Shown here: piece after piece, positions 48,061-59,529 of the stretch | Layout: each line of letters opens with the position of its first letter | Position numbering within the stretch: the stretch's first letter is position 1 | Assembly: GCF_000224515.1 (NCBI RefSeq) | Contig: NZ_AGAF01000105.1 | Span: 1 to 64,000 of the forward strand | DNA from: Desulfosporosinus sp. OT | GTDB lineage: Bacteria > Bacillota > Desulfitobacteriia > Desulfitobacteriales > Desulfitobacteriaceae | Reading direction: 5' to 3' | Length of the DNA: 64,000 bases | The notes under the pieces: generated by a model | What the model was told of the DNA's origin: nothing | What the model saw: only the letters and a program-made list of their open reading frames with translations | The model's database searches: none | Made by a program: the position numbers and the translations under genes

Positions 48061-48888
48061 CTACTTACTGCGCCGTTTCACAATAAAGCGATTCGACGGA
48101 TTCTTTTTCTTGCGAGTTTTTGCCCCTAGAGCCGGTTTTCCCCAAGGAGTACATGGGTTACGACCAATCGAGTTACGGCCTTCGCCCCCACCATGTGGAT
48201 GGTCACAAGGGTTCATTACTGAACCACGTACTGTCGGACGAATGCCCAACCAACGTGATCTTCCCGCTTTACCAATGTTGATGTTTTCATAGTCTAAGTT
48301 TCCGACCTGCCCAATAGTTGCCCGACACTCAATGCGAATCATGCGCATTTCACCGGAAGGAAGTCGGAGCGTTGCATACGAACCTTCTTTAGCCATTAGT
48401 TGCGCTGAGCCACCAGCTGAGCGAACCATCTGTGCCCCTTTACCTGGTTTCATCTCGATGTTGTGAAGCAGAGTACCCACTGGAATATTTTGAAGTGGCA
48501 ATGTGTTGCCAACTTTAATGTCAGCATCTGGACCAGAAACAACCATTTGATCCACTTGCAAGCCATTTGGTGCTAAGATATAGGTTTTAAGCCCGTCTTG
48601 ATAATACAATAAAGCGATATTGGCTGAGCGGTTAGGATCATATTCAATGCTTGCTACACGAGCAGGGATCCCATCTTTGTTCCGCTTGAAATCAATGACG
48701 CGGAACATTCGCTTATGCCCGCCGCCTTTATGGCGCACGCTCAATCGTCCATCATTATTACGACCGGCTTTTTTGGTCAACGGCTTCAACAAAGTACGTT
48801 CTGGCTCTGTTCTTGTAATCTCTTCAAAGGTTGACACAGTCATGTTACGACGACTTGGCGATGTAGGTTTAAATGTTTTTAAGGCCAT
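48061..48888 (-). CDS. rplB: 50S ribosomal protein L2 (uL2)
   Basis: Universal peptidyl-transferase-region protein; 275 residues. The OB and SH3-like domains are followed by the conserved [18 protein letters not shown] loop, which carries the His required for activity, and the basic end [14 protein letters not shown]. Confidence 0.98.
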   Translation of the reverse strand: MALKTFKPTSPSRRNMTVSTFEEITRTEPERTLLKPLTKKAGRNNDGRLSVRHKGGGHKRMFRVIDFKRNKDGIPARVASIEYDPNRSANIALLYYQDGLKTYILAPNGLQVDQMVVSGPDADIKVGNTLPLQNIPVGTLLHNIEMKPGKGAQMVRSAGGSAQLMAKEGSYATLRLPSGEMRMIRIECRATIGQVGNLDYENINIGKAGRSRWLGIRPTVRGSVMNPCDHPHGGGEGRNSIGRNPCTPWGKPALGAKTRKKKNPSNRFIVKRRSK

Positions 48889-48921
48889 AGATTTTCATTT
48901 TCCTCCTTTGCTTCAAGATGC

Positions 48922-49209
48922 TTACAGACCCGCGAAGTTTTCAATCTTATCTCCAGCTTTAAGCGTAGCAATCGCTTTTTTGCGGTTTGATGTTTTTCCG
49001 ACATACTTACCGACCCGCTTCATTTTGCCGTTTACATTAATGGTGCGCAGTTCGACAACCGTTACTTTAAACATCTTTTCAACCGCTGCTTTAATTTCAA
49101 TTTTGTTCGCAGCAGGATTTACCCAGAAGGAGTATTTATTTTCCTCGACAAGCCCTACAGACTTCTCTGAAATTACCGGACTTTTGAGGACATCTCGTGC
49201 GTCGCGCAT
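48922..49209 (-). CDS. rplW: 50S ribosomal protein L23 (uL23)
   Basis: Docking site for signal recognition particle and trigger factor at the tunnel exit. 95 residues; ARDVLKSPVISEKSVGLVEENKYSFWV is typical. It overlaps the rplD stop by one base (TAATG). Confidence 0.98.
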   Translation of the reverse strand: MRDARDVLKSPVISEKSVGLVEENKYSFWVNPAANKIEIKAAVEKMFKVTVVELRTINVNGKMKRVGKYVGKTSNRKKAIATLKAGDKIENFAGL

Positions 49210-49832
49210 TACGCTAACACCTCCTCAGTTTTTGATACCGCCGCTTTGGTCATTACAAGAATGTCATGGCGAAGAATATCCATCACATTCATCCCTGCAA
49301 CATCCGTTGTTTTAACACCCTCGAGGTTGCGAGCGCAACGTTGCACAGCTTCATCCATAGCATCCATTACGATCATAGCCTTCTTGTCAACATTAAGAGC
49401 TTTGAGTACTTTTACCATTTCACGGGTTTTGGCTTCACCCATGTTCAAAGCATCAAGGACAATCAGTTGTTGCTCCATAACCTTCGAAGAGAGTGCCGAG
49501 TGCAAAGCCAATCGACGAACTTTTTTAGGTAATTTGAAGCCATATTTGCGTGGTTTAGGTGCGAAAACAACACCGCCGCCTCTCCACACGGGGGAGCGAC
49601 TGCTTCCAGAACGCGCACGGCCCGTTCCTTTTTGACGCCATGGTTTACGTCCACCTCCGCGTACTTCACCGCGTAACAACGCAGATTGCGTTCCCCGCCT
49701 TGCTGACGCAAGTTGTGACACAACCGCTGAATGAAGAACGTGAACATTTGGGGTAATCCCAAACACACTTTCACTTAGTTCGATTTCTCCGACTGCTGTG
49801 CCTTGCATATTTAATACTTGAACTTTCGGCAT
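49209..49832 (-). CDS. rplD: 50S ribosomal protein L4 (uL4)
   Basis: Tunnel-lining assembly protein; 207 residues. The internal loop [29 protein letters not shown] is intact. L4 autoregulates the S10 operon in E. coli; whether the hairpins in the rpsJ-rplC gap serve a similar purpose here is open. Confidence 0.98.
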   Translation of the reverse strand: MPKVQVLNMQGTAVGEIELSESVFGITPNVHVLHSAVVSQLASARRGTQSALLRGEVRGGGRKPWRQKGTGRARSGSSRSPVWRGGGVVFAPKPRKYGFKLPKKVRRLALHSALSSKVMEQQLIVLDALNMGEAKTREMVKVLKALNVDKKAMIVMDAMDEAVQRCARNLEGVKTTDVAGMNVMDILRHDILVMTKAAVSKTEEVLA

Positions 49833-49855
49833 TGCTTATTCCTCCTTTCTCAGTG

Positions 49856-50494
49856 TTACTTCGCCTTTACAGCAGGCTTAAGAATGAGCAACGATTTATT
49901 CGCTCCTGGTAGAGCCCCTTTGATCAGGATCAAGTTTTTATCTGCATCAACCCGGACAACTTCCAGGTTTTGTACTGTTACACGCTGGCCACCCATACGT
50001 CCTGGCAGCTTACGACCTTGAAATACGCGAGCCGGACCCTTCGCGCCAAGGGAACCTGAACGACGATGATACTTTGAACCATGAGCCATCGGTCCACGAC
50101 TTGCAGAATGTCTCTTAATCATTCCAGCGAAGCCTTTTCCCTTAGCGGTACCGACAACATCAATCTTGTCACCAACAGCAAACAGATTAACCTGAATCTC
50201 TTGGCCGATTTCATAAGAATCAACATCGTTGACCTTGAACTCACGAACATACCGCATCGGCTTAAGTGAAGCCTTTTGGAAATGTCCTTTTCTCGGCTTG
50301 TTGCTTAAGCTTTCCCGAAGCACCGAGAAGCCAATCTGAATAGCGTTGTAGCCATCTGTCGCAACAGTTTTCTTCTGTACCACTGGGCAAGGACCTGCCT
50401 CGACAACAGTGACTGGAACAACACGACCTTCTGCTGTGAAGATCTGAGTCATGCCAATTTTTTTACCTAAAATTCCTTTTGACACGAATGCCAC
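49856..50494 (-). CDS. rplC: 50S ribosomal protein L3 (uL3)
   Basis: Early-binding 50S protein; 212 residues. It begins [34 protein letters not shown], and its central loop ([33 protein letters not shown]) reaches the catalytic centre. It is separated from rpsJ by an unusually long 188-bp spacer with two strong hairpins. Confidence 0.98.
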   Translation of the reverse strand: MAFVSKGILGKKIGMTQIFTAEGRVVPVTVVEAGPCPVVQKKTVATDGYNAIQIGFSVLRESLSNKPRKGHFQKASLKPMRYVREFKVNDVDSYEIGQEIQVNLFAVGDKIDVVGTAKGKGFAGMIKRHSASRGPMAHGSKYHRRSGSLGAKGPARVFQGRKLPGRMGGQRVTVQNLEVVRVDADKNLILIKGALPGANKSLLILKPAVKAK

Positions 50495-50502
50495 CTCCTG
50501 AA

Positions 50503-50594
50503 CGCTTTGAAGTGCGCCAGACTATTCTGGAGCACGAGAGCGTCGATTTATTTACCTTGTCGCGAATCCCCGGCAACTACTCCACGTTACCGGG
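50503..50594 (-). promoter_or_regulatory. Structured spacer between rpsJ and rplC
   Basis: Two hairpins on the transcribed strand. The upstream one is CCCGGTAAC/GTGGAGTA/GTTGCCGGG (50569-50594, one U-G pair). The downstream one is GTGC-T-CCAGA/ATAG/TCTGG-C-GCAC (50512-50535), extended by CGCT..AGCG (50503-50542). The second ends 7 bases before the rplC ribosome site. Neither is followed by a T run, so these look like a translational control leader or processing site rather than a terminator. Confidence 0.6.
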
Positions 50595-50682
50595 CGTTTC
50601 TCGCAACAAACATAACGACAGTATATCACAGAACATAATATTTAGCTACTCATGTTCGCAATGTTTTTTACTCATGAGCCAA

Positions 50683-50988
50683 TTAGAGTTTGATTTCGAT
50701 GTCCACACCAGCGGGCAAGTCTAAACGCATAAGCGCATCTACAGTTTTAGACGTAGGCTCAAGAATATCAATCAATCGTTTATGAGTGCGCATCTCAAAC
50801 TGCTCTCGAGAATCTTTGTTGACATGAGGCGAGCGTAAAATCGTGTAGACGCTTTTCTCAGTCGGAAGGGGTATCGGACCGCTGACTTGTGCGCCAGTGC
50901 GCTTTGCAGTTTCTACGATGCGTTCGGCTGATTGGTCAAGTGTTTTGTGATCAAATGCTTTAAGCCGGATTCTAATTTTTTGGCTCAT
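50683..50988 (-). CDS. rpsJ: 30S ribosomal protein S10 (uS10)
   Basis: First gene of the S10 operon; also the NusB partner in antitermination. 101 residues; [44 protein letters not shown] is conserved. GAGGAGG lies before the ATG. A 307-bp repeat-bearing gap separates it from tuf. Confidence 0.98.
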   Translation of the reverse strand: MSQKIRIRLKAFDHKTLDQSAERIVETAKRTGAQVSGPIPLPTEKSVYTILRSPHVNKDSREQFEMRTHKRLIDILEPTSKTVDALMRLDLPAGVDIEIKL

Positions 50989-51295
50989 AAGTTAAACCTC
51001 CTCATAATTCCCGTTATACGGGTTTAGGACGTAAAAATTCCCTGGTTCAAGGGGAGTCACCTGCCCAGCAACCTTTTACGCCGTTCCAGAAATCAGAGGT
51101 CAGATGCCGGAGGCCAGACCAGTACTGAACTCAATGATCCGACACACCATTATCCGACCTGCCAGAAATCAGAGGCCAGATGCCAGACGGCGGATAGCTG
51201 AGTACGGGACTCAATCATCAGACGCCTTGGTATCCGACCTTCGCTTGTAGAGAAGAAGAACCTCTTCCTCTCTACGAAATGCTCTCAGTTTTCAA
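50989..51295. repeat. tuf-rpsJ spacer with direct repeats and a hairpin
   Basis: Two diverged direct copies of about 90 bp (about 51083-51161 and 51164-51245) share CCAGAAATCAGAGG.CAGATGCC and end TATCCGACCT. Similar CAGATGCCAGAAG phrases occur in inverted sense near 20816-20845. A 13-bp stem GTAGAGAGGAAGA/GGT/TCTTCTTCTCTAC (51247-51275) follows tuf; it has no T run. No clear consensus promoter for rpsJ is seen. Confidence 0.6.
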
Positions 51296-52498
51296 TTAGG
51301 CGTTGATTTTGGCAACAATGCCTGAACCAACGGTTCGACCACCCTCACGGATAGCAAAGCGGAGTCCTTCTTCCATAGCGATTGGAGTGATGAGTTCAAC
51401 ATCAATCGTCACACGGTCTCCCGGCATAACCATTTCAGTTCCCTCTGGAAGAGTGATTACACCAGTTACATCGGTTGTACGGAAGTAGAATTGAGGGCGA
51501 TAGTTGTGGAAAAACGGTGTATGACGTCCACCCTCTTCTTTATTCAAGATGTAAACCTCACCTGAGAATTTCGTATGAGGTTTAATCGATCCAGCCTTGG
51601 CTAGAACTTGACCACGCTCGATGTCTTTACGCTCAACGCCACGCAGTAGCGCACCAATGTTATCACCGGCTTGGGCAGAATCAAGAAGTTTACGGAACAT
51701 TTCAACTCCAGTTACAACTGTTTTACGGGAGTCTGTTGATAAGCCAACGATTTCGACTTCGTCTCCAACTTTAACCCGTCCACGCTCTACACGACCAGTT
51801 GCCACAGTACCACGACCAGTAATCGTGAAAACATCCTCGACAGGCATCAAGAATGGTTTGTCGGTGTCACGTTCTGGAGTTGGGATATAAGAGTCAACAG
51901 CATCCATCAAATTCCAGATCTTACCGCACCACTCGCAATCACGTGATCCACAACCGCATTGAAGGGCTTTGAGACCTGAACCAGGAACGATGGGGATATT
52001 GTCACCATCAAATTCATACATACTTAAGAGTTCGCGAATTTCCATTTCAACTAACTCTAAGAGTTCTTCATCGTCGACCATGTCTGCTTTGTTAAGCCAT
52101 ACAACAATACTAGGAACACCAACTTGGCGAGCCAAGAGAATGTGTTCACGGGTTTGCGGCATTGGGCCGTCAGCTGCAGAAACACATAGAATCGCGCCGT
52201 CCATTTGAGCAGCACCAGTGATCATGTTTTTAACATAGTCCGCGTGGCCTGGGCAGTCAACGTGTGCATAGTGACGGTTCTCTGTCTCATACTCTACATG
52301 GGCTGTAGAAATGGTAATTCCACGCTCACGCTCTTCAGGAGCTTTGTCGATTTGGTCAAACGCAGTTGCTACCGCGCCTCCGACTTTAGAAAGAACAACG
52401 GTGATCGCCGCTGTCGTGGTGGTTTTACCATGGTCGACGTGACCAATGGTTCCAACGTTAACATGTGGTTTGGTACGTTCGTATTTCGCTTTTCCCAT
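51296..52498 (-). CDS. tuf: Elongation factor Tu
   Basis: GTPase that delivers aminoacyl-tRNA. G motifs are GHVDHGKT (19-26), DCPGH (81-85) and NKAD (136-139). The 400-residue chain has an insertion at the end of the G domain with four cysteines, C181-G-C183 and C188-E-W-C191, replacing the usual ALEGD stretch; I recall similar insertions in other Peptococcaceae. Domains 2 and 3 are ordinary. It lies 80 bp after fusA. Confidence 0.98.
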   Translation of the reverse strand: MGKAKYERTKPHVNVGTIGHVDHGKTTTTAAITVVLSKVGGAVATAFDQIDKAPEERERGITISTAHVEYETENRHYAHVDCPGHADYVKNMITGAAQMDGAILCVSAADGPMPQTREHILLARQVGVPSIVVWLNKADMVDDEELLELVEMEIRELLSMYEFDGDNIPIVPGSGLKALQCGCGSRDCEWCGKIWNLMDAVDSYIPTPERDTDKPFLMPVEDVFTITGRGTVATGRVERGRVKVGDEVEIVGLSTDSRKTVVTGVEMFRKLLDSAQAGDNIGALLRGVERKDIERGQVLAKAGSIKPHTKFSGEVYILNKEEGGRHTPFFHNYRPQFYFRTTDVTGVITLPEGTEMVMPGDRVTIDVELITPIAMEEGLRFAIREGGRTVGSGIVAKINA

Positions 52499-52578
52499 TT
52501 TTCTTCACTCCTTTAAAATAATAGTGACTGTATAATTCATTAAGGTTTTGAACTTCGAATTCGAACTTCAAACCCAAC

Positions 52579-54657
52579 TTAGGCACCTTGACGCTTGGCA
52601 ATAATACCTTCAGCGATGCCTTTGGGTACTTCTTCATAGTGGTCAAACTGCATAACATAGACGCCACGGCCTTGAGTGGCTGAACGCAAGTCAGTAGAAT
52701 AACCAAACATTTCAGAAAGAGGAACAAATCCGCGCACAACTTGAGTATTACCACGTGCTTCCATTCCTTCTATACGTCCTCGGCGTGAACTGATGTCCCC
52801 AATGACGTCCCCCATGTATTCCTCAGGAACTGTCACTTCAACCTTCATGACAGGCTCAATAATTGCAGGGTCAGCTTTGAGGGCACCTGCTTTAAAGGCC
52901 ATCGATCCGGCAATCTTAAAGGCCATTTCTGAAGAGTCTACATCGTGGTAAGAACCGTCATAAACGGTAGCACGAATGTCAAGAACAGGGTAGCCGGCCA
53001 GAATACCATTTTGCAAGGCTTCTTCTATACCAGCACCAATCGGGTTAATGTATTCTCTAGGAATAACTCCCCCAACCACTTTGTTGACAAACTCAAAACC
53101 GCTGCCTGGCTCAAGAGGCATTAGTTCGACCCAACAGTGACCGTATTGTCCACGACCACCAGATTGGCGAACAAACTTCCCTTCAGCTTTAACCGTCTTA
53201 CGAATGGTTTCTTTATAAGCAACTTGTGGACGACCTACGTCGCACTGTACTTTAAATTCCCGCTGTAAGCGGTCAACAATAATTTCCAGATGGAGCTCAC
53301 CCATCCCAGCAATAATCGTTTGCCCAGTTTCTATATCCGTGCGCATTCTAAACGTCGGATCTTCTTCAGCAAGACGAGATAGCGCGCCGCCCATTTTTTC
53401 CTGGTCAGCTTTCGTCTTAGGCTCAATCGCCACATCAATTACAGGCTCAGGAAACACCATTTTTTCTAAGATAATAGGCGTTTTCTCATCGCACAAGGTA
53501 TCTCCGGTTGTGGTGTCTTTCAAACCAACTGCAGCTGCAATATCCCCTGAACGTACTTCTTGGATATCTTCACGGTGATTAGCGTGCATTTGCAGAATAC
53601 GTCCAATACGCTCTTTCTTACCTTTAGTCGAGTTATGAACATAAGAACCTGCGCTTAACACACCAGAATACACTCTAAAGAAGGCCAATTTACCTACGAA
53701 TGGGTCAGCCATGATTTTGAAGGCCAGTGCTGAAAATGGTTCTGAATCCGAAGCTGTTCTTTGATCGTCTGCGCCTGTATCCGGATGTACCCCTTTAATT
53801 GGTGGCACGTCAAGCGGAGACGGCATGTAATCGACGACACAGTCAAGCAGGGGTTGTACCCCTTTGTTCTTGAACGCTGAACCACAAAGAACCGGGATAA
53901 ATTTGTTCCCGACAACTCCGCGACGTATACCGTCCCGAATTTCTTGCTCAGAGATTTCTGCCCCTTCGAGATACTTCATCATGAGCTCTTCACTTGTTTC
54001 AGCGACAGCTTCAATCAGCTTCTCACGATACTCGGTGGCTAATTCGGCCAAGTCTTCAGGGATCGCACTGTGTTCTTCAGTTGTGCCTAAGTCATCCATA
54101 TAGACAGTGGACGTCATCGTTACTAAATCCACGATACCTTTGAAGTTTTCCTCGACGCCAATTGGTAATTGGATCGGAACAGGATTAGCACCTAACCGGT
54201 CAGCTATCATCGAAACACCACGGAAGAAGTCAGCGCCCATCCGGTCCATTTTATTAATGAAAGCAATCCGTGGAACTTTGTATTTATCCGCTTGACGCCA
54301 GACGGTTTCGGATTGTGGTTCAACTCCGCCGACAGAACAGAATACCGCTACTGCACCATCAAGTACCCGCAGAGAACGCTCAACTTCTACAGTGAAGTCC
54401 ACGTGCCCTGGTGTATCAATGATGTTGATACGATTATCTCTCCATTGGCAGGTTGTCGCCGCAGAAGTAATAGTTATACCACGCTCTTGCTCCTGAACCA
54501 TCCAGTCCATTGTAGCCGCACCATCGTGAACTTCTCCAATTTTATGCACTCGTCCAGTGTAAAAAAGTATGCGTTCCGTTGTGGTCGTTTTACCAGCATC
54601 GATGTGGGCCATAATTCCAATATTACGCGTTTTTTCTAGCGAAAATTGCCTTGCCAC
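52579..54657 (-). CDS. fusA: Elongation factor G
   Basis: Translocation GTPase of 692 residues. The P-loop [21 protein letters not shown] and [10 protein letters not shown] are present, and domains IV-V end with [27 protein letters not shown]. It lies 39 bp after rpsG in the str operon order. Confidence 0.98.
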   Translation of the reverse strand: MARQFSLEKTRNIGIMAHIDAGKTTTTERILFYTGRVHKIGEVHDGAATMDWMVQEQERGITITSAATTCQWRDNRINIIDTPGHVDFTVEVERSLRVLDGAVAVFCSVGGVEPQSETVWRQADKYKVPRIAFINKMDRMGADFFRGVSMIADRLGANPVPIQLPIGVEENFKGIVDLVTMTSTVYMDDLGTTEEHSAIPEDLAELATEYREKLIEAVAETSEELMMKYLEGAEISEQEIRDGIRRGVVGNKFIPVLCGSAFKNKGVQPLLDCVVDYMPSPLDVPPIKGVHPDTGADDQRTASDSEPFSALAFKIMADPFVGKLAFFRVYSGVLSAGSYVHNSTKGKKERIGRILQMHANHREDIQEVRSGDIAAAVGLKDTTTGDTLCDEKTPIILEKMVFPEPVIDVAIEPKTKADQEKMGGALSRLAEEDPTFRMRTDIETGQTIIAGMGELHLEIIVDRLQREFKVQCDVGRPQVAYKETIRKTVKAEGKFVRQSGGRGQYGHCWVELMPLEPGSGFEFVNKVVGGVIPREYINPIGAGIEEALQNGILAGYPVLDIRATVYDGSYHDVDSSEMAFKIAGSMAFKAGALKADPAIIEPVMKVEVTVPEEYMGDVIGDISSRRGRIEGMEARGNTQVVRGFVPLSEMFGYSTDLRSATQGRGVYVMQFDHYEEVPKGIAEGIIAKRQGA

Positions 54658-54696
54658 TGTGAATCCCCCTTTCTGTCAAAATCAGTGTGCCTCAAA

Positions 54697-55167
54697 CTAC
54701 CATTTGTAATGCGCAAAAGCCTTATTCGCTTCAGCCATTTTATGCATATCTTCCTTCTTCTTGACAGAACCACCAGTGTTGTTAGAGGCATCGAGCAATT
54801 CTCCGGCAATCTTTTCCTGCATGGTCTTCTCGCCGCGCTTACGCGCCTGGGCAACAAGCCAACGCAGAGCTAGTGTCGAGCGACGCTCAGCTCGTACTTC
54901 GATAGGAACTTGATAGTTTGCACCACCAACACGGCGGGCCTTCACTTCTAATACTGGCATAACATTTTTCAACGCAGTGCCAAAAACTTCAAGTGGGTCT
55001 TTACCGACTTTATCTTGAATAATATTAAATGCGTTGTAGCAAATAGCCTCTGCCGTACCTTTTTTACCATCTAACATAATTTGATTGATAAACTTCGTTA
55101 CGGTCTGATTTTTGTAAATCGGATCGGGCAGAACTTCGCGTTTCGCAATATATCCTTTACGTGGCAT
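54697..55167 (-). CDS. rpsG: 30S ribosomal protein S7 (uS7)
   Basis: Primary binder of the 16S 3' domain; 156 residues. [36 protein letters not shown] and the end [13 protein letters not shown] are typical. Confidence 0.98.
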   Translation of the reverse strand: MPRKGYIAKREVLPDPIYKNQTVTKFINQIMLDGKKGTAEAICYNAFNIIQDKVGKDPLEVFGTALKNVMPVLEVKARRVGGANYQVPIEVRAERRSTLALRWLVAQARKRGEKTMQEKIAGELLDASNNTGGSVKKKEDMHKMAEANKAFAHYKW

Positions 55168-55220
55168 TTATTTCCCTCCTTTGTAGCGTATTTCTATTAG
55201 CTTTTAATAGGCTCATAAAC

Positions 55221-55640
55221 CTAGGCTTTTTTCGGACGTTTTGCTCCATATTTCGAGCGCCCTTGAGCGCGTTTTTGAACAGCAGTTGTGTCCAAAGCTC
55301 CACGAACGACGTGATATCGTACGCCAGGAAGGTCTTTAATACGACCACCACGGACGAGAACCACGGAGTGTTCTTGCAAGTTGTGTCCAATTCCTGGGAT
55401 ATAAGAGGTGATCTCAAGCCCATTAGTCAAGCGCACACGAGCAACCTTTCGCAGTGCAGAGTTAGGTTTTTTAGGAGTTGTAGTATAAACCCTGGTGCAA
55501 ACTCCCCGTTTTTGAGGTGATCCTCCTGATGGATATTGCTTACGTTTAAGTGAGTTATAGCCCCACTGTAAAGCTGGAGCTGTCGATTTTTGCTCAATTG
55601 TGGCACGACCTTTACGGATGAGTTGGTTAATTGTCGGCAT
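55221..55640 (-). CDS. rpsL: 30S ribosomal protein S12 (uS12)
   Basis: Decoding-centre protein. [11 protein letters not shown], the [22 protein letters not shown] segment and [21 protein letters not shown] are conserved; Lys residues of the TPKKPNS and RKV motifs are the usual, streptomycin-sensitive type. 139 residues, slightly long at the C-terminus. Confidence 0.98.
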   Translation of the reverse strand: MPTINQLIRKGRATIEQKSTAPALQWGYNSLKRKQYPSGGSPQKRGVCTRVYTTTPKKPNSALRKVARVRLTNGLEITSYIPGIGHNLQEHSVVLVRGGRIKDLPGVRYHVVRGALDTTAVQKRAQGRSKYGAKRPKKA

Positions 55641-55675
55641 ATCTCCACCTCCTTTCTAATCAAATCAATATACAA

Positions 55676-55710
55676 GGAATTGCTTGCAGCAGCATTATGC
55701 AAGCAATTCC
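55676..55710 (-). promoter_or_regulatory. 13-bp hairpin upstream of rpsL
   Basis: GGAATTGCTTGCA/TAATGCTGC/TGCAAGCAATTCC on the transcribed strand, in the 110-bp gap between the L7Ae-like gene and rpsL, followed by TTGTATATTG. It may be an inefficient terminator, a processing site or a leader element. Confidence 0.55.
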
Positions 55711-55750
55711 AAAACCTGCATTTTGGCAAACTTAGAACTCTTGTAAACCA

Positions 55751-56002
55751 CTAATCTTCCAACACAGCTGCTACTGCTGTGCCTACTTCGATCCCACACG
55801 CTTTTCCCAATTCCTTCATAGTCGGAACCTCAATGTGTTCAACATGATGGTTACTGCACCATTCTAAAATTGGACGAAGAACATGTGTTTCAGCATCCTT
55901 GGCAACATACACACGCCGAACGAGCCCTTTTTCTAGGGCTCGTTGGGTTTGTTTCAACCCAACTGTTTTCTGTTTGGCGCGTTTCAAGGTTTCATCAAGC
56001 AT
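55751..56002 (-). CDS. L7Ae/L30e-family RNA-binding protein (YbxF-like)
   Basis: Small kink-turn-binding protein of the L7Ae family found between rpoC and rpsL in many Firmicutes. MLDETLKRAKQKTVGLKQTQRALEKG.. is followed by VYVAKDAETHVLRPILEWC and GKACGIEVGTAVAAVLED. The start lies at ATG 56002 or the TTG just before it, after AAGGGGG; an upstream ATG at 56050 would add 16 unlike residues. Predicted length 83 residues. Confidence 0.9.
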   Translation of the reverse strand: MLDETLKRAKQKTVGLKQTQRALEKGLVRRVYVAKDAETHVLRPILEWCSNHHVEHIEVPTMKELGKACGIEVGTAVAAVLED

Positions 56003-56067
56003 CAAAATGCTTTCCCCCTTAATCACACTATTGTAGTCTATCATTTGCATTCAGAGGTGTCAATAAT

Positions 56068-59000
56068 TCAAATTAATTTCGGATCCAAAGTTTTAATTGT
56101 CCGATACCTCGTCATGCCTGTGCCAGCGGGAATTAATTTCCCGATAATTACATTTTCTTTTAAGCCAAGTAACGGATCAACTTTTCCTTTAATAGCTGCT
56201 TCTGTAAGAACTCGGGTCGTTTCTTGGAAAGAAGCCGCGGAGAGGAAGGAATCCGTCGCCAGAGAAGCTTTAGTAATACCTAAAAGTACTGGGTGAGCTA
56301 CGGCCGGTTCCCCACCTTCAATAATAGCTTGCGCGTTCTCGTCTTGGAAGTCAAAGACGTCAATTAGACCGCCTGGAAGCAAGCTTGTATCTCCAGCATC
56401 GTCAATTTTCACCTTCCGCAGCATCTGCCGAACCATAACTTCAATGTGCTTGTCGTTAATATCCACCCCTTGAAGTCGATATACTCGTTGAACTTCGCCA
56501 ACCAGATAGACTTGCACCCCACGTTGACCTTTGACTTTCAACATGTCATGGGGATTAATGCTTCCTTCTGTCAGCTCGTCACCCGCTTCGACCATCTGCC
56601 CTTCTTTTACACAAAGGCGTGATCCATAAGGTATGGAATAGGTTATATGCTCGTCGGTGTCAGTGAGTAGATCTACTTCACGTCGTCCCTTAACTTCACT
56701 GATCGACACCTTACCAATTGTCTCTGCGATGATCGCTTGCCCTTTAGGTTTACGGGCTTCAAACAGCTCTTCTACCCGTGGAAGACCCTGGGTTATGTCA
56801 TCCCCCGCAACACCACCTGTATGGAACGTACGCATGGTTAATTGGGTCCCAGGTTCACCAATGGATTGAGCCGCAATGATACCAACAGCTTCACCCATCT
56901 CAACCGGGCGTCCGGTTGCAAGGTTTCGCCCGTAGCACTTTTTGCAAACACCATAACGTGACTTACATGTGAGAACCGAACGGATTATAGCTGAATCAAA
57001 TACCCTGACAATCTCGGCTGCCTGCTCCTCTGTTATTTCAGACTCAGGTGTAGCGAGCATCTCTCCTGTCTCTGGATGGCGAATCTCTTCCAGAACAAAT
57101 CGGCCGACAAGACGCTCTACTAAAGGTTCAATGATTTCAGGACCGTCTTTGATATCTTCAACCATAATACCTGCTAAAGTTCCGCAATCTTCTTCACGAA
57201 CAATCACATCTTGAGATACATCAACTAAACGACGAGTCAGATAACCAGAGTCAGCTGTCCGCAAAGCAGTATCCGCCAGACCTTTCCGAGCACCGTGAGA
57301 GGAAATAAAGTATTCCAAAACGGTTAACCCTTCCCGGAAATTCGCCTTGATTGGCAACTCAATTGTCCGTCCTGATGGGTCAGCCATCAGTCCCCGCATC
57401 CCTGCTAATTGTCTGAGCTGTTGAATATTACCCCGCGCCCCTGAAGTCGCCATCATATACACCGGGTTAAACTGATCAAGTGTATCCATCAAAGCCTGCG
57501 TCACAGTTTTAGTCGCTTTAGCCCATGTATCAATGACCAAGTTATAACGCTCTTCATCTGTAATCAAACCGCGGCGATATTGTTGCTCCGTTTTGGCAAC
57601 CGCTGCGTCCGCGTCAGCGAGAATCTGAGTCTTCTCCTCGGGAACCGTAATGTCCGTCAAACCGACGGTCATGCCTGCCCGTGTTGAGAACTTAAATCCT
57701 TGGCTTTTCAGCCCGTCCAGCAAGCGTGACGTCGCTTCGTAACCCGCTTTGCGATAGGTATTAGCCACAATATCTCCAAGGCCTTTTTTACCTACAACAT
57801 GGTTGACATACTCAACTTCGGGCGGAATGACCGAATTGAATATCAACCGACCTACAGTTGTTTCTAAAAGCTCTCCGTTGCGGCGAACTTTTATACTAGC
57901 CTGCAAGTGTACTTCTTTTGTATCGTAAGCCAATACGGCTTCATCATAATCTTTAAATATCTTTCCTTCACCAAAAGCACCCGGGCGATCCATGGTCAAG
58001 TAATAGGATCCCAAAACCATATCCTGGGTCGGTGTTTGAACAGGCCGTCCGTCTTTGGGGTTCAGGATATTATGAGAAGCTAGCATGAGCAATCTCGCCT
58101 CAGACTGAGCCTCTGCCGATAAAGGAACGTGGACCGCCATTTGGTCTCCATCAAAGTCCGCATTATATGCTGTACAAACTAACGGATGAATCTGCAAAGC
58201 GCGCCCTTCAACAAGAATTGGCTCAAAAGCTTGAATCCCTAAACGGTGTAGCGTTGGTGCCCGATTCAGGAGTACTGGGTGATCGGAGATCACTTCTTCG
58301 AGGACATCCCAAACCTCTGGCCGAACCCGTTCAACCATACGTTTAGCGCTTTTAATATTATGGGCATGCCCCTCATTGACAAGCTTCTTCATCACAAATG
58401 GTTTGAAAAGCTCCAAGGCCATTTCCTTGGGAAGACCACACTGATGAAGTTTGAGATTTGGCCCAACAACAATAACCGATCGTCCGGAATAATCCACCCT
58501 TTTTCCCAAAAGGTTTTGTCTAAAACGCCCTTGTTTTCCCTTTAACATATCACTCAGAGATTTAAGCGGGCGGTTTCCCGGGCCAGTCACTGGACGTCCA
58601 CGACGACCATTATCAATCAAAGCATCGACTGCTTCTTGGAGCATCCTTTTTTCATTACGTACAATAATGTCTGGTGCACCCAGATCTAAAAGACGCTTTA
58701 AGCGGTTGTTCCGATTAATAACTCGACGATAAAGATCATTAAGGTCAGACGTGGCAAACCGTCCACCATCTAACTGCACCATCGGTCGCAATTCGGGCGG
58801 AATCACCGGGACGACATCCATAATCATCCAATCCGGACGATTTCCTGATGATTTAAAGGCCTCAACAACTTCGAGGCGACGAATGGCTCGAATCTTGCGT
58901 TGTCCAGATACCTCTTTTAACTCAATCCGTAGTTCGTCATTAAGTTTGTCTAAATCCATCTCTTCCAGCAACTGCTTAACAGCTTCCGCTCCCATGCTCG

Positions 59001-59502
59001 CTTGGAAACGATCTCCATACTTATCACGGTATTCTCGATACTCTGTTTCAGTCAGGAGTTGTTTCTTTATCAGAGATGTATCACCGGAATCTGTCACAAT
59101 ATAGGAGACAAAGTACAGCACTTTCTCCAAAGCACGAGGGGACATATCCAACAACAACCCCATACGGCTCGGAATTCCTTTAAAATACCAGATATGTGAT
59201 ACCGGAGCGGCGAGTACAATATGTCCCATTCGTTCGCGCCGAACTTTTGAACGGGTCACTTCGACTCCACAACGGTCACAAACGATTCCCTTATATCGAA
59301 CGCGTTTATATTTTCCGCAGTGACATTCCCAGTCCCTCGTCGGACCAAATATTTTCTCACAAAACAGGCCTTCCCGTTCCGGTTTTAAGGTCCGATAGTT
59401 TATGGTTTCAGGCTTCTTTACCTCTCCAAATGACCACTCACGAATCATATCCGGTGAAGCTAAGCCAATACGCATGCGGTCGAAGTTATTGACGTCTAGC
59501 AA
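56068..59502 (-). CDS. rpoC: RNA polymerase beta' subunit
   Basis: Catalytic subunit of 1144 residues. The N-terminal zinc ribbon is [20 protein letters not shown], the Mg-binding motif is NADFDGDQM, and the second zinc site appears as [13 protein letters not shown]. The TTG start at 59502 has AGGAG nine bases upstream. It lies 27 bp after rpoB. No fusion to rpoB is seen. Confidence 0.98.
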   Translation of the reverse strand: MLDVNNFDRMRIGLASPDMIREWSFGEVKKPETINYRTLKPEREGLFCEKIFGPTRDWECHCGKYKRVRYKGIVCDRCGVEVTRSKVRRERMGHIVLAAPVSHIWYFKGIPSRMGLLLDMSPRALEKVLYFVSYIVTDSGDTSLIKKQLLTETEYREYRDKYGDRFQASMGAEAVKQLLEEMDLDKLNDELRIELKEVSGQRKIRAIRRLEVVEAFKSSGNRPDWMIMDVVPVIPPELRPMVQLDGGRFATSDLNDLYRRVINRNNRLKRLLDLGAPDIIVRNEKRMLQEAVDALIDNGRRGRPVTGPGNRPLKSLSDMLKGKQGRFRQNLLGKRVDYSGRSVIVVGPNLKLHQCGLPKEMALELFKPFVMKKLVNEGHAHNIKSAKRMVERVRPEVWDVLEEVISDHPVLLNRAPTLHRLGIQAFEPILVEGRALQIHPLVCTAYNADFDGDQMAVHVPLSAEAQSEARLLMLASHNILNPKDGRPVQTPTQDMVLGSYYLTMDRPGAFGEGKIFKDYDEAVLAYDTKEVHLQASIKVRRNGELLETTVGRLIFNSVIPPEVEYVNHVVGKKGLGDIVANTYRKAGYEATSRLLDGLKSQGFKFSTRAGMTVGLTDITVPEEKTQILADADAAVAKTEQQYRRGLITDEERYNLVIDTWAKATKTVTQALMDTLDQFNPVYMMATSGARGNIQQLRQLAGMRGLMADPSGRTIELPIKANFREGLTVLEYFISSHGARKGLADTALRTADSGYLTRRLVDVSQDVIVREEDCGTLAGIMVEDIKDGPEIIEPLVERLVGRFVLEEIRHPETGEMLATPESEITEEQAAEIVRVFDSAIIRSVLTCKSRYGVCKKCYGRNLATGRPVEMGEAVGIIAAQSIGEPGTQLTMRTFHTGGVAGDDITQGLPRVEELFEARKPKGQAIIAETIGKVSISEVKGRREVDLLTDTDEHITYSIPYGSRLCVKEGQMVEAGDELTEGSINPHDMLKVKGQRGVQVYLVGEVQRVYRLQGVDINDKHIEVMVRQMLRKVKIDDAGDTSLLPGGLIDVFDFQDENAQAIIEGGEPAVAHPVLLGITKASLATDSFLSAASFQETTRVLTEAAIKGKVDPLLGLKENVIIGKLIPAGTGMTRYRTIKTLDPKLI

Positions 59503-59529
59503 TCCTTATCGCTCCTTTCGTCCGGGGGA

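Noticed and set aside
51247..51275. Intrinsic terminator after tuf
   Set aside because: The 13-bp stem is strong, but AAGCGAAGG follows on the transcribed strand with no T run, so I list it only as a hairpin.
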